From Candidatus Krumholzibacteriia bacterium (GTDB lineage: Bacteria > Krumholzibacteriota > Krumholzibacteriia > LZORAL124-64-63): a stretch of DNA of 33,561 nt. A program made the position numbers and the translations under genes. The DNA lies in assembly GCA_024763215.1 (NCBI GenBank), contig JANTFX010000025.1:1-33561 (forward strand), in the 5' to 3' direction. This document shows positions 1 through 8,179 of the stretch, one piece after another (position 1 is the stretch's first letter; each line of letters starts with the position of its first letter). Below the pieces are notes generated by a model that ran no database searches, was not told the DNA's origin, and saw nothing but the letters and a program-made list of their open reading frames with translations.

Positions 1-1467
1 CTGCTGCCCGGGCGATCAACCGGGAGCCGGGCGGGTATGCTGCGCGGGGTGGGGCTGGGCCTGGTGCTGGGGCTGGCCGGGTTGTTGCGCGGGACGGCTC
101 TGGCCCTGTTGCCGGTGGCGGTGGGGCTGGTGGTGCGGCACGCCCGCAGAACCGGCGGCCGCCCGCTGAGGAGGGCCCTGACCCTGGTGGCCGCCACGGC
201 CCTGGTCCTGCTGGTCCCGGTGGTCCACAACAGCCGCCTGGCCGGCCGCATCAGCCCGCCCACCCTCAACGGCGGGGTGAATCTCTACATCGGCAACGGG
301 CCCGATGCCAACGGGTTCTACGTGGCGGCGATCCCTGGTGATTGGCGTACCGATCCGGCTGGACGCGGTTTCCTGGCCGAACAGCTCGACCGTCCGGCCT
401 TGTCCCTGGCCCAGGCCGACAGCGTCTGGTCCCGGCGGGCCTGGGCGAGCATCCGCCATGATCCGGTCAGGGCCGCGGGGCTGTGGGCCAGGAAATTCCG
501 GCTTCATTTGCAGGGCTGGGAGATCGACCAGCTGTTGCCCCTGGGGGCCTGGGCCCGGGACGTGGGCCCGGCGCGGCTGCTGGTGGTCCCCTATGGCCTG
601 CTGGTGGCCCTGGGCCTGGGCTTCGGCCTGTGGGTGCTGGTGCGGCGGCCGCACCACCCGGCCGCCCGCTGGATGCTGGGGTTGTTGCTGATCATCTCCC
701 TGCAGAGCGTGTTCTTCGTGGTCAGTCGCTACCGTCTGGTGCTGGCACCGCTGTGGGCCTTGCTGGCGGCGGCCTTCCTGGTGGAACGGAAACTCAGGTG
801 GCGGACGCGCGGCGCCCTGTTCCTGGCCGGCCTGCTGGTCGCCTTGCCCTGGGGGTTGGGCGGGGTGCAGAAGATGTTCGCGGCCCAGGCCCGGGCCAAC
901 GAGGCCCGCAGGTTTGCCCTGTTGGGCCAGGCCACCGGATCCCGTCAGGACCTTCAACACGCCCGCGAGCTCTACCTGAAGGCCCTGGCATCCGGCGCTC
1001 CGGGCGGGGCGCCGTGGCGCGGCCTGGTCGCCGTCGATGGCGCCCTGGGGGACGGCCCTGCCCGGGACCGGGATCTGCGACTGGCCCTGGAGTCCCGTCC
1101 CCGCGACCGGGAGCTGCTCAAGCAGCGGGCCGCGGATCTGCTGGCGTCCCACCATGAGGATCAGGCCCTGCCCTTGCTGCGCCGGATCCTGGCGGATCAT
1201 CCCCGCGACGCCGATTCCCTGCACAATCTGGCCGTGCTGCTGGCCGGGCGCGGCGGGTCCGCGGACAGGGCCGAGGCGGAGCGCCTGGCCGGTCGGCTGG
1301 TGGCCTACCACCCCGAGGATCCCCGCGGCTTCGTGGACCTGGGCGTCATCCAGGCCCGGTCCGGGCGCAGGGAAGCGGCCCGCGCCACGTTCGCGCGGGG
1401 GCTGGCCCTGCATCCGGACAACCCGGAGCTGCAAAGGAATCTGCGGATCCTGGAATCCGGCCCATGA
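1..1467 (+). CDS. Membrane glycosyltransferase (GT39/PMT-like) with C-terminal TPR repeats, 5' end missing
   Basis: The frame is open at the left edge of the window, so only the C-terminal part is present; the ATG at 37 is probably internal. What is visible starts with hydrophobic helices, then a large loop carrying NGGVNLYIGNGPDANG, a signature-like stretch seen in GT39-type lipid-linked sugar transferases. More membrane helices follow, including one starting SRYRLVLAPLWALL. Roughly the last 170 residues are soluble and form TPR-like helix pairs (DSLHNLAVLLAGRG and RGFVDLGVIQARSGRREAA). GT39-family enzymes move sugars from polyprenyl-phosphate carriers onto acceptors at the outer face of the inner membrane. 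The catalytic acidic N-terminal loop lies outside the window, so activity cannot be judged. The fold call is fairly safe; the donor and acceptor are unknown. The stop codon sits in the loop of a terminator hairpin. Confidence 0.7.
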   Translation: MLPGRSTGSRAGMLRGVGLGLVLGLAGLLRGTALALLPVAVGLVVRHARRTGGRPLRRALTLVAATALVLLVPVVHNSRLAGRISPPTLNGGVNLYIGNGPDANGFYVAAIPGDWRTDPAGRGFLAEQLDRPALSLAQADSVWSRRAWASIRHDPVRAAGLWARKFRLHLQGWEIDQLLPLGAWARDVGPARLLVVPYGLLVALGLGFGLWVLVRRPHHPAARWMLGLLLIISLQSVFFVVSRYRLVLAPLWALLAAAFLVERKLRWRTRGALFLAGLLVALPWGLGGVQKMFAAQARANEARRFALLGQATGSRQDLQHARELYLKALASGAPGGAPWRGLVAVDGALGDGPARDRDLRLALESRPRDRELLKQRAADLLASHHEDQALPLLRRILADHPRDADSLHNLAVLLAGRGGSADRAEAERLAGRLVAYHPEDPRGFVDLGVIQARSGRREAARATFARGLALHPDNPELQRNLRILESGP

Positions 1468-1496
1468 ACCTGGCCGGATTTTTTTCCGCTGGAAAA
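1454..1496 (+). terminator. Intrinsic terminator with the stop codon in its loop, plus overlapping second hairpin
   Basis: AATCCGGCC (1454-1462) pairs with GGCCGGATT (1472-1480), giving a 9-bp stem. The 9-nt loop contains the TGA stop (1465-1467) of the preceding gene. A run of T (1479-1485) follows. The T run can also pair downstream: TTTTCC (1482-1487), loop GCT, GGAAAA (1491-1496). The same layout recurs at 5170-5230. Confidence 0.8.
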
Positions 1497-1585
1497 CCCG
1501 CCCGTGTGCGTTTGGTCACTGCAAGCGATGATCCCGGCCGTTGCCGGGACGAAAAAGACGAACCGGATGACAGGGAGGACAGATG

Positions 1586-2203
1586 ATGAAAACGGGAAAC
1601 ATGAACCTGCTGCGCTTGACGGTGTTGGTGGCGGCGCTGGCCCTGGTGTCGGCCGCGGCCTTGGCCCAGGGGCCCGGCGCCGGCCGCGGAGAAGGGCCCG
1701 GTTTTGGTCCTGGCCACGGCCACGGCCAGGGGTGGATGATGGATCGGGACGAGGGCGGGATGCCGCCGATGATGGCCGACAGGCTGGGCCTGAGCGAGGA
1801 TCAGCAGACCGCCATCGCGAAGATCCACGACCAGATGCGGCAGGACAACCTGGAACTGCGCAAGCAGCTGCTGCGCCTGCGCAACGAGTTGCAGGGCGAG
1901 TTGCTCCAGGACGACCCCGATCAGGGCAAGGTGGTGAGCCTCACCGAACAGATCGGCAAGCTGCGCACCGAGATGCAGACCAACCGCATCAAGACCCGGC
2001 TGGCGGTCCGCAAGCAGTTGACGCCCGAGCAGCGGGACATGATGCTGATGATGGGCCCGGCCCACGGCATGGACAAAGGGCCCGGCCGGCGGGGTGGAGC
2101 CCGTGGCCGGTGCGGCGCCCGCGGTTTCGGTGACCAGGGCCGGCGTCCCGGCTGTGACGGTTCCGGCCCGGGCCGCGCTTTCGGCGACCGGGACGATGGC
2201 TGA
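1586..2203 (+). CDS. Spy/CpxP-like periplasmic protein (LTXXQ type)
   Basis: The protein starts with a signal peptide: a short basic start, a hydrophobic stretch LLRLTVLVAALALVSAAAL, then an ALAQ cleavage-like site. The mature part is predicted all-helical, with LTxxQ-like motifs LSEDQQ and LTPEQRD bracketing a long charged helix. This is the layout of Spy/CpxP/ZraP periplasmic chaperones, which bind misfolded envelope proteins or metal. Both ends of the mature protein are Gly/Arg/His-rich and low in complexity. The start at 1586 is preferred because GGGAGG (1573-1578) lies 7 nt before it; the adjacent ATG at 1583 is the alternative. It is the first gene of a module with an ECF sigma factor, an anti-sigma factor and a second CpxP-like protein, so envelope stress or metal response is the likely role. 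Family confident, ligand unknown. Confidence 0.7.
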   Translation: MKTGNMNLLRLTVLVAALALVSAAALAQGPGAGRGEGPGFGPGHGHGQGWMMDRDEGGMPPMMADRLGLSEDQQTAIAKIHDQMRQDNLELRKQLLRLRNELQGELLQDDPDQGKVVSLTEQIGKLRTEMQTNRIKTRLAVRKQLTPEQRDMMLMMGPAHGMDKGPGRRGGARGRCGARGFGDQGRRPGCDGSGPGRAFGDRDDG

Positions 2204-2232
2204 CCAACCCTGGACCCTGAAGCCGAGCGAGG

Positions 2233-2802
2233 ATGCCCGCAGTGGCCGGACCAATCAGCGACGACAGCCTGATGGCCTCCGTGGCCAGGGGAGAGGAGGC
2301 CGCCTTCGGCCTCCTCGTCCGGCGCTGGGAACATCAGGTGCGGGCCTTTCTGATCCATATGCTCGGCTCGGTGGAAGAGGCGGAGGACCTGACCCAGGAC
2401 ACCTTCGTCAAGGTCTTCGCCCAGGCCCGGACCTACCGGCCCGAGGGGATGTTCCAGAGCTGGTTGCTGCGCATCGCGGGCAACCTGGCGCGCAGCCGCC
2501 TGCGGCGGCGCAAGGTCGTCCGCTGGCTGCCTTTCGACATCGGCCGCCACGACCGGCCCGGCGCGGGACCGGACCCGCATCAGGAGCTGGAGGCGGACCA
2601 GACCCGCGCCGCGGTCAACCGGGCCCTGGCCCATCTGGCGCCGCGCCAGCGGCAGGCCCTGGTCCTGCACCGGTTCCAGGGGCTGAGCTACAAGGAGGTC
2701 GCGGTGGCCATGGATACGAGCCTGCCCGCGGTCGAATCTCTGATCCAGCGGGCGCTGGCCATCCTGCGCGCTGAACTGAAGTCCCAGGGAGTGGAACGAT
2801 GA
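2233..2802 (+). CDS. ECF-family RNA polymerase sigma factor
   Basis: This is a group 4 (ECF) sigma-70 factor of 189 aa. Region 2 covers about residues 20-90, with EEAEDLTQDTFVKVF as the classic region 2.2/2.4 block. Region 4 lies at about 130-185 (LAPRQRQALVLHRFQGLSYK), followed by the helix-turn-helix that reads the -35 element. No region 1.1 or 3 is present, as usual for ECF. The stop overlaps the start of the zinc anti-sigma gene (ATGA at 2799-2802), so the two are translationally coupled. The start is uncertain: GCGAGG touches the ATG at 2233 but sits 9 nt before an in-frame GTG at 2242, which may be the true start. ECF factors usually drive their own operon. GGAAAAC (1491-1497) with GGTCA (1514-1518) upstream of the first gene is a weak candidate for such a promoter. 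Confidence 0.92.
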   Translation: MPAVAGPISDDSLMASVARGEEAAFGLLVRRWEHQVRAFLIHMLGSVEEAEDLTQDTFVKVFAQARTYRPEGMFQSWLLRIAGNLARSRLRRRKVVRWLPFDIGRHDRPGAGPDPHQELEADQTRAAVNRALAHLAPRQRQALVLHRFQGLSYKEVAVAMDTSLPAVESLIQRALAILRAELKSQGVER

Positions 2803-3251
2803 ACCATGTGACCTCAAAGCTGGCTGCCTACCTGGCCGGGGAACTGTCGGCGCAGGAGCGGGACAGCATCGACCGGCACTTGCGGGCGTGCGCTGCCTGC
2901 CGCCGCGAATTCGCGGCCCAGTCCGAAACCTGGGCCTTGCTGGAGGCCGTGGCCGAGCCCGGGCAGCCGGGTCGGAGCGTGTGGCCCGCGGTCAGGGCGC
3001 GGACCATCGGCGCGTCCGGAGCGCGGGGCAGACCCGCCCTGGGCTGGGCGGCGGCGGCCCTGGTCGCGGGGATGATCCTGGGCGTGTCGTGGCCGGGCGC
3101 GGGGCCCGGACCAGCGGAAACCACCACGGTGGACCAGGCAGCGGGCGAGGATTCCTGGCTGCAGTCCAGCTGGCTGGAGCGTGATACAGGTGACGACCTG
3201 GCCTCCGGCTGGTTGCTGGCTGGCCGGACCGATGATGGGGGCGGATCATGA
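2799..3251 (+). CDS. Zinc-binding anti-sigma factor, single-pass membrane protein
   Basis: The N-terminal domain has the zinc anti-sigma motif H-x3-C-x2-C (H27, C31, C34) in a helical setting, which in this family clamps the ECF sigma factor in the cytoplasm. A hydrophobic segment at about residues 73-95 (AAAALVAGMILGVSW) is a single membrane span, followed by a short acidic periplasmic tail of about 55 residues. Start and stop overlap the neighbours by ATGA on both sides (2799-2802 and 3248-3251), so sigma, anti-sigma and the next CpxP-like protein form one coupled operon. By analogy with CnrYXH-type systems, the downstream protein may pass the stress signal to this periplasmic tail. That partnership is inference from gene order. 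Confidence 0.85.
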   Translation: MNHVTSKLAAYLAGELSAQERDSIDRHLRACAACRREFAAQSETWALLEAVAEPGQPGRSVWPAVRARTIGASGARGRPALGWAAAALVAGMILGVSWPGAGPGPAETTTVDQAAGEDSWLQSSWLERDTGDDLASGWLLAGRTDDGGGS

Positions 3252-3793
3252 AGAAGGGCTGGCTGATCGTTTTGTTGCTCTCGGTGGGCCTGAACCTGGG
3301 GCTGGGCTACAGGCTGTGGCGCGGCGCCCGCCAGGCGGCCCCGAGCGTTTCGGCTACCCCTGCCGACGAGGCCCATCCGCGATTCGCCCACGGCCGCCGG
3401 GACTCCCTGTGGCAGCGCGACCGCATGGAAGGCAGGCTGCGGCACATGATCCGTGCCCTGGACCTGCGCCCGGACCAGATCGCCGCCATGCGCCGGGTGC
3501 AGCGCGGCAACGGGGAAGCCATCCGCCGGCAAGGCTGGGCGGTGGGCGAAATGCGCAGGCAGTTGAGCAGCCTGCTGGCCCATCCGGGGGCGGACTCGCA
3601 GCAGGTGCGCAACCTGATGCACGAGATGGGGCGTCGTCAGGCCGGGCTCGATTCCCTGGTCACCGAGACCATCATGCGCGAGATGGAGATCCTGGACCCC
3701 GCCCAGCGCGAGGCCTATCTGCGCATGCTGCCCCTGGGGCGCGGCAGGTTCGGCGGGCCGGGCCGGGGGCCCGGCCCGGGTCCCGGCCAATAA
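3248..3793 (+). CDS. Membrane-anchored CpxP/Spy-like (heavy-metal-resistance type) periplasmic protein
   Basis: The N-terminus is one hydrophobic helix (GWLIVLLLSVGLNLGLGYRLW) with no clear cleavage site, so the protein probably stays anchored in the inner membrane facing the periplasm. Residues about 55-165 are helical and charged, with an LDLRPDQIAAM motif of the LTxxQ/CnrX-like class and a second LDPAQREAYL near the end. The tail is a Gly/Pro/Arg repeat (RGPGPGPGQ). Family members sense metals or unfolded proteins. Here the gene is coupled by ATGA to the anti-sigma gene, which suggests it acts as the periplasmic sensor or modulator of the anti-sigma factor. Sensor role is inferred; no metal-ligand pattern is clear enough to name a metal. 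Confidence 0.7.
   Translation: MKKGWLIVLLLSVGLNLGLGYRLWRGARQAAPSVSATPADEAHPRFAHGRRDSLWQRDRMEGRLRHMIRALDLRPDQIAAMRRVQRGNGEAIRRQGWAVGEMRRQLSSLLAHPGADSQQVRNLMHEMGRRQAGLDSLVTETIMREMEILDPAQREAYLRMLPLGRGRFGGPGRGPGPGPGQ
3758..3779 (+). repeat. Perfect 10-bp GC inverted repeat at the 3' end of the CpxP-like gene
   Basis: CCGGGCCGGG (3758-3767) and CCCGGCCCGG (3770-3779) are exact reverse complements with a 2-nt spacer. The repeat encodes part of the Gly/Pro-rich tail. No T run follows, so it is not a standard terminator, though it could stall RNA polymerase or protect the mRNA end. Confidence 0.6.
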
Positions 3794-3799
3794 TCCTGG

Positions 3800-3829
3800 T
3801 TGACAGGCCCGGCCGGGGTTTCTTATCTA
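3800..3829 (+). promoter_or_regulatory. Candidate sigma-70 promoter for the TPR lipoprotein
   Basis: A perfect -35 TTGACA (3800-3805) lies 18 bp before a poor -10, TATCTA (3824-3829). The position, right after the sigma/anti-sigma operon and 140 bp before the lipoprotein start, fits a promoter. The weak -10 keeps confidence low. Confidence 0.4.
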
Positions 3830-3971
3830 TTAAGCGAAGAAGCGGGTTCATCCTCTTCATCGACCCGGTGGGCGGGGCCGTGGCCCGTCGCCCGCATCAC
3901 CGTTCCCCACCCCGATCAGGTATCATTGCGCCGGAGCGACTGATGCCGCCTTGTCCCGAGGGGGATTCTGC

Positions 3972-5183
3972 ATGACGAAAACGCGTTTCTTCCTGTTTGC
4001 CGGCTTGCTGGCCGCCGCGGCGGTTGCCGGTTGCCGGTCCGCCCATACCACGGCCGCCATCCTCTACATCGATGAGCAGAAGTACGACAAGGCCATCAAC
4101 GCCATCCACGAGGGTTTCCAGTACCGGGACAACGAACCGGACGCCTACTTCTATCTGGGTGAAGCATACAGCCACAAGGCCGAGGAAGCGGTGGACGAGG
4201 ACAATTACCAGGAGGCCAAGAAGAACTACGAGCTGGCCTACGACGCCTACGAGAAGGCCCTCGCTCTGGACGCCAAGGACTGGCAGGAAAAGGTCGGCGA
4301 GTCCCTGAAATACAACTACGGCACCCGTCTGCGGCAGGCCAAGCTGGACTGGAGCGACGGCTACTACGAACAGGCCGAGGGGCAGTTGCGCCTGGCCTAC
4401 GCCGCCCTGCCCGATTCCCTGACTCCCATCAAGAGCATCGCCCGCATGAAGATGCAGATGGCCCAGCAGGACACCTTCCAGAGCAAGCGCGACACCTTGC
4501 TGACCGAGGCGCTGGACCTGCTCGACCAGGTGCTGGTCGCCAAGCCCGACGCCTACGAGCTGCGCCTGGACAAGGCCAGCGTTCTGGACGCCCTGGGTCG
4601 CAACGACGAGGCGGGCAAGCTTTACCGGGAGTTGCTGGCCGAGCACGGCGACGACACCGAGCTGCTGCTGAAGATGGCCGAGCTGGCGCGTGAGCAGGGC
4701 AGCTACGATCAGGCCGCGGATTTCTATGTCAAGGTCGTGGATCTGAACGAGGCCGACACTGATGCGAGCAACGACGGCGACAACAAGACCATGCTGGTGC
4801 AGGCGGGGATCATGTACGCCTCTCCCAACGTGAAGCGGTTCGATGATGCGCTGAAGGTGCTCGACCGCGCCGCCAACATGGAAATGGTGCCCACCGAGAA
4901 CACCATGCTGCTGCGGTTGCAGACCTATTACAACTACGGCATGGATGTCGTGAACACGGCCCAGAACGAGACCGACCCGGCAAAGCAGCAGGAACTCAAG
5001 GACAAGGCGACGGGCCTGTTCAAGCGCGCGGTGGAGATCGGCGTGGCCATGACCAACAACTTCCCGGCCAACGCCGACGGCTTCTTCTACCTGAGCGCCG
5101 CCCAGTTCCAGCTCGGGGACTACGACGCCGCCACGGCGAGCAACAAGACGTACGAAGAACTTTCCGGCACCGGCAGCCAGTAG
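3972..5183 (+). CDS. TPR-repeat lipoprotein
   Basis: The N-terminus is a lipoprotein signal peptide: KTR, a hydrophobic core, then the lipobox AVAGC with Cys21 as the lipidated residue. The rest is a helical solenoid of TPR-like pairs (ILYIDEQKYDKAINAIHEGF, DAYFYLGEAYSHKAEEA, ELLLKMAELAREQGSYDQAA, DGFFYLSAAQFQLGDYDAA). It probably scaffolds protein contacts in the periplasm or at the outer membrane; no enzymatic domain is visible. The ATG at 3972 has GAGGGGG about 7 nt upstream and gives an intact signal peptide; a TTG at 3951 would add seven residues before it. The gene stands alone between a candidate promoter and a strong terminator. Partner unknown. Confidence 0.85.
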   Translation: MTKTRFFLFAGLLAAAAVAGCRSAHTTAAILYIDEQKYDKAINAIHEGFQYRDNEPDAYFYLGEAYSHKAEEAVDEDNYQEAKKNYELAYDAYEKALALDAKDWQEKVGESLKYNYGTRLRQAKLDWSDGYYEQAEGQLRLAYAALPDSLTPIKSIARMKMQMAQQDTFQSKRDTLLTEALDLLDQVLVAKPDAYELRLDKASVLDALGRNDEAGKLYRELLAEHGDDTELLLKMAELAREQGSYDQAADFYVKVVDLNEADTDASNDGDNKTMLVQAGIMYASPNVKRFDDALKVLDRAANMEMVPTENTMLLRLQTYYNYGMDVVNTAQNETDPAKQQELKDKATGLFKRAVEIGVAMTNNFPANADGFFYLSAAQFQLGDYDAATASNKTYEELSGTGSQ

Positions 5184-5230
5184 CGGCTGCCGGCCGGTTT
5201 TTTTCCGGCGGGCCGCCCCCCGCCGGAAAA
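5170..5230 (+). terminator. Tandem terminator hairpins sharing a T run; stop codon in first loop
   Basis: CCGGCAGCC (5170-5178) pairs with GGCTGCCGG (5185-5193). The 6-nt loop contains the TAG stop (5181-5183) of the lipoprotein gene. T7 (5198-5204) follows. The last four T's begin a second 12-bp inverted repeat, TTTTCCGGCGGG (5201-5212) with CCCGCCGGAAAA (5219-5230), which could also terminate transcription on the minus strand. Confidence 0.85.
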
Positions 5231-5260
5231 GGTAGATTCGGAGCGGAAACGCATAATAAG

Positions 5261-5290
5261 TTCGAATTCTGGCGCGCTTCGTGCTAGAAT
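5261..5290 (+). promoter_or_regulatory. Candidate extended -10 promoter for rho
   Basis: TAGAAT (5285-5290) is preceded by TGC, forming an extended -10. A weak -35 TTCGAA (5261-5266) lies 18 bp upstream. Transcription would start near 5297, leaving a leader of about 140 nt before rho, long enough for the autogenous attenuation known for rho in E. coli. No specific attenuator was recognised. Confidence 0.5.
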
Positions 5291-5435
5291 GGTTTCATCC
5301 AGCCGGGGCTGTGGGCCCCTATCCGATTAACCCAGGGGAATCACCATTCCAACTGCCCGGGGCCCGTACCCGGCGCATGCCATACCGAAGGCCACCTTCA
5401 GCCATCCCCTGATCATCGTCGGTTCGAGGAGAGTC

Positions 5436-6683
5436 ATGGACATCAAGGAATTGCAGGAAATGGACATCCACGAGCTCGTGGAGGTCGCCCGCGGCATGAA
5501 CATCGAGGCTCTGAGCACCCTGCGCAAATCGGAGCTCATCTTCAAGATCCTCGAGGGGCAGACCGAGAAGAACGGCCTGATCTACGCCGAGGGGGTATTG
5601 CAGGTCCTGGCCGAGGGGTACGGTTTCCTGCGTTCGGCCAAGTACAATTATCTGCCGGGCCCGGATGATATCTACCTCTCCCCGTCCCAGATCAAGAAGT
5701 TCGATCTGAAGACCGGCGACACCATCAGCGGCCAGGTGCGCCCGCCCAAGGACAACGAGCGGTACTTCGCCCTGCTGAAGGTGGAATCGGTCAACTACCA
5801 GGATCCGGACAAGGCCAAGAAGGTCACCCTGTTCGACAACCTGACGCCTCTGTACCCCGAAGAGCTGCTCAACCTCGAATTCAACCCCAAGGACATGACC
5901 ACCCGCCTGATCAACCTCATGTGCCCCATCGGCAAGGGGCAGCGCGGTCTGATCGTGTCGCCGCCACGGGCCGGCAAGACGGTGATCCTGCAGAAGATAG
6001 CCAATGCCATTACCGCGAATCACCCCGAGGTGCACCTGATCGTGCTGCTGATCGACGAGCGCCCCGAGGAGGTCACGGACATGGCCCGCTCGGTCAAGGG
6101 CGAGGTCGTCAGCTCGACTTTCGATGAGCCCGCCGAGCGCCACGTGCAGGTGGCCAACATGGTGCTGGCCAAGTCCCGGCGCCTGGTCGAGAACAACAAG
6201 GACGTGGTGATCCTGCTGGATTCCATCACCCGCCTGGCGCGGGCCCACAACACCGTGGTGCCCCACTCGGGCAAGATCCTCTCGGGCGGCGTGGACAGCA
6301 ACGCCCTGCAGAAGCCCAAGCGCTTCTTCGGCGCCGCGCGCAACATCGAGGACGGCGGTTCGCTGACGATCATCGCCACGGCCCTGATCGAGACCGGCAG
6401 CCGCATGGACGAGGTCATCTTCGAGGAGTTCAAGGGCACCGGCAACATGGAGATGGTGCTGGACCGGAAGATCGCCGAGCGCAGGATCTATCCCGCCATG
6501 GACATCTTCAAGTCCGGCACGCGCAAGGAGGACCTGCTCATCGAGGCCAAGGATCTGGCCAAGATCTGGGTGCTGCGCAAGTACCTGAGCGACTACAGCC
6601 CCATCGAGGCCATGGAGTTCCTCATCGACAAGCTGGGCAAGACCAAGGACAACCAGCAGTTCCTGGGTGCGATGAATACGTGA
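5436..6683 (+). CDS. rho: Transcription termination factor Rho
   Basis: This is a 415-aa RNA-dependent ATPase that forms the hexameric Rho ring and terminates transcription. The N-terminal helical domain (residues 1-45) leads into the primary RNA-binding OB fold with GYGFLR (61-66) and [16 protein letters not shown]. The RecA-type motor follows: P-loop SPPRAGKT (175-182), Walker [18 protein letters not shown]-loop region [20 protein letters not shown], and the R-loop region [19 protein letters not shown]. Length is that of standard Rho, without the large N-terminal insertions of actinobacterial forms. GAGGAGAG ends about 3 nt before the ATG. It begins the rho-rpmE-DUF1385-prfA-prmC-murA cluster, a gene order found in several phyla. 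Confidence 0.98.
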   Translation: MDIKELQEMDIHELVEVARGMNIEALSTLRKSELIFKILEGQTEKNGLIYAEGVLQVLAEGYGFLRSAKYNYLPGPDDIYLSPSQIKKFDLKTGDTISGQVRPPKDNERYFALLKVESVNYQDPDKAKKVTLFDNLTPLYPEELLNLEFNPKDMTTRLINLMCPIGKGQRGLIVSPPRAGKTVILQKIANAITANHPEVHLIVLLIDERPEEVTDMARSVKGEVVSSTFDEPAERHVQVANMVLAKSRRLVENNKDVVILLDSITRLARAHNTVVPHSGKILSGGVDSNALQKPKRFFGAARNIEDGGSLTIIATALIETGSRMDEVIFEEFKGTGNMEMVLDRKIAERRIYPAMDIFKSGTRKEDLLIEAKDLAKIWVLRKYLSDYSPIEAMEFLIDKLGKTKDNQQFLGAMNT

Positions 6684-6777
6684 TTGATGTAAAATTATCC
6701 TTGCCAGGGGCCGTTCCGGCTATTTCCTTTTGCCCCTCGACCCGGACACTGGAAAAGCTGCGAAAAGGCGTGAGGAA

Positions 6778-6993
6778 ATGAAAGACAAGATTCATCCCAA
6801 ATATGTCGACTGCGAGATCACCTGCCTGTGCGGCAATGTGATCCACACGCGCTCGACCAAGCCCAAGTTGAACGTCGAGATCTGTTCGGCCTGCCACCCC
6901 TTCTTCACCGGGCAGCAGAAGATCGTCGATACCGCCGGCCGCGTGGAGCGGTTCCGCAAGCGGTACGAGAACGTCAACTACGGCAAGAAGTGA
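6778..6993 (+). CDS. rpmE: 50S ribosomal protein L31 (zinc form)
   Basis: A 71-aa large-subunit ribosomal protein. It has the family signature MKDKIHPKY at the start, [10 protein letters not shown] in the middle, and ends [16 protein letters not shown]. Four cysteines at C16, C18, C36 and C39 form the zinc-binding set, so this is the zinc-containing (C+) form rather than the zinc-free paralogue made in zinc starvation. The ATG at 6778 gives the family's normal N-terminus; upstream in-frame codons back to 6730 would add sequence absent from L31. Ribosome site AAAGG is about 9 nt upstream. It lies 94 bp after rho and is followed by a strong hairpin. Confidence 0.97.
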   Translation: MKDKIHPKYVDCEITCLCGNVIHTRSTKPKLNVEICSACHPFFTGQQKIVDTAGRVERFRKRYENVNYGKK

Positions 6994-7039
6994 TCCCTGC
7001 CGCGGGGCGCGGGCCCGGCGGCAACGGAGCAAGCACACC

Positions 7040-7074
7040 AAGAGGGTGCCGGGTCGAACCCCAGGCACCCTCTT
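7040..7074 (+). terminator. Long hairpin after rpmE, probable terminator without T run
   Basis: AAGAGGGTGCC (7040-7050) pairs perfectly with GGCACCCTCTT (7064-7074), an 11-bp stem. An inner GGGT/ACCC pair (7051-7054 with 7058-7061) extends it. The downstream sequence CGCATT lacks a T run, so it may stabilise the rpmE mRNA end or cause partial termination before the DUF1385 gene. Confidence 0.55.
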
Positions 7075-7114
7075 CGCATTGAACAAGCATGGGGCATGAC
7101 CCCCGGAGTAGGCC

Positions 7115-8179
7115 ATGGACAGCAGGGAACACGAGGGTACCGGGCCGGAGGCCGTCACCACCTCGGCCCCGGACATCGCCGCCGATACGGCCAGGCAGAT
7201 GGATCTGGCGGTGGGCGGGCAGGCGCTGATCGAGGGGGTGATGATGCGTAGCCCGCAGTACCTGGCCATGGCCGTGCGTACGCCCGAGGGCCGCATCGTG
7301 GTGCGCAAGAAGATCTTCAAGAGCATCATCCGCAAGCTGCCCTTCCTGAACATCCCGGTGCTGCGCGGGGGGATCTTCCTCATCGAGGCCATGAGGCTGG
7401 GCATCGACGCCCTGATGTTCTCGGCCGACCAGGCCATGAGCGACGACCGCGTGGAACACAAGGAAGGGAAATCCTGGAAAGACCGGCTGATGATGTGGGG
7501 CACGATCGTCTTCTCCTTCGCCCTGTCCATGGTGGTCTTCTTCTACCTGCCCATCCTGCTGACCGACCTGATCGTGCCGGCGGACGCGGGCAGCCTGACC
7601 TGGAACATCACCGACGGGGTGATCCGGGTGGTCTTCTTCGTGCTCTACCTGTGGGGCATCAGCCTGATGCCGGATATGAGGCGGGTGTTCGAGTATCACG
7701 GGTCCGAGCACCTGGGCATCCACGCCTTCGAGCACGGACGGCCCCTGACGCCCGAGGGGACGCGCGGTTTCACGACCCTGCACCCGCGCTGCGGGACCAG
7801 CTTCCTGTTCTTCGTGATGCTGATCTCCATCTTCGTCTTCGCCCTGCTGGGCCGGCCCGAGGACATCGGCGACCGCCTGCAACGGCTGGCCTTCGTACCC
7901 GTGATCGGCGGGCTGGCCTACGAGGCCATCAAGCTCTCGGGCAAGTACGGCAAGGCGTGGTTCCTGCAGCCGGTGATCTTCCCCGGCCTGATGCTGCAGA
8001 AGATCACCACCAAGCGGCCGGACGACAGCCAGCTCGAGGTTTCCATGGCCTCGCTGAAGGCCGTGCTGACTCCCGAGGCGGACGATTTCGAGGAGCGGAT
8101 CTACTATGAACTTCCTCCCGAGGGTTCTGCCGGGGCTGATGCGGCCGCCCAGACCGATCCGGTGGAGGATTCCGCGTGA
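7115..8179 (+). CDS. DUF1385 (YqhQ-like) membrane protein
   Basis: A 354-aa polytopic protein of the DUF1385 family. The N-terminal signature [15 protein letters not shown] is intact, followed by [14 protein letters not shown] and a loop with [14 protein letters not shown]. Four hydrophobic segments follow, at about residues 129-150, 164-188, 226-247 and 255-270. The conserved central block [16 protein letters not shown] and [11 protein letters not shown] is present. Most relatives have EHK at the first of these, whereas EHL is seen here. The biochemical role is not established; the His/Glu/Cys-rich block suggests metal binding. It is coupled to prfA by a GTGA overlap and commonly sits in this rho-rpmE-prfA neighbourhood, pointing to a link with translation or envelope assembly. 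GGAGTAGG lies just upstream of the ATG. Confidence 0.9.
   Translation: MDSREHEGTGPEAVTTSAPDIAADTARQMDLAVGGQALIEGVMMRSPQYLAMAVRTPEGRIVVRKKIFKSIIRKLPFLNIPVLRGGIFLIEAMRLGIDALMFSADQAMSDDRVEHKEGKSWKDRLMMWGTIVFSFALSMVVFFYLPILLTDLIVPADAGSLTWNITDGVIRVVFFVLYLWGISLMPDMRRVFEYHGSEHLGIHAFEHGRPLTPEGTRGFTTLHPRCGTSFLFFVMLISIFVFALLGRPEDIGDRLQRLAFVPVIGGLAYEAIKLSGKYGKAWFLQPVIFPGLMLQKITTKRPDDSQLEVSMASLKAVLTPEADDFEERIYYELPPEGSAGADAAAQTDPVEDSA

Noticed and set aside
2094-2774. 226-codon plus-strand frame bridging the CpxP-like and sigma genes, considered as a frameshifted continuation
   Set aside because: Beyond 2203 it runs out of frame through the sigma gene and shows no motifs; the sigma frame has clear region 2 and 4 signatures.
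7051-7061. GGGTCGAACCC, resembling a tRNA T-arm
   Set aside because: It is the inner part of the hairpin after rpmE; no acceptor, D or anticodon arms can be drawn around it.
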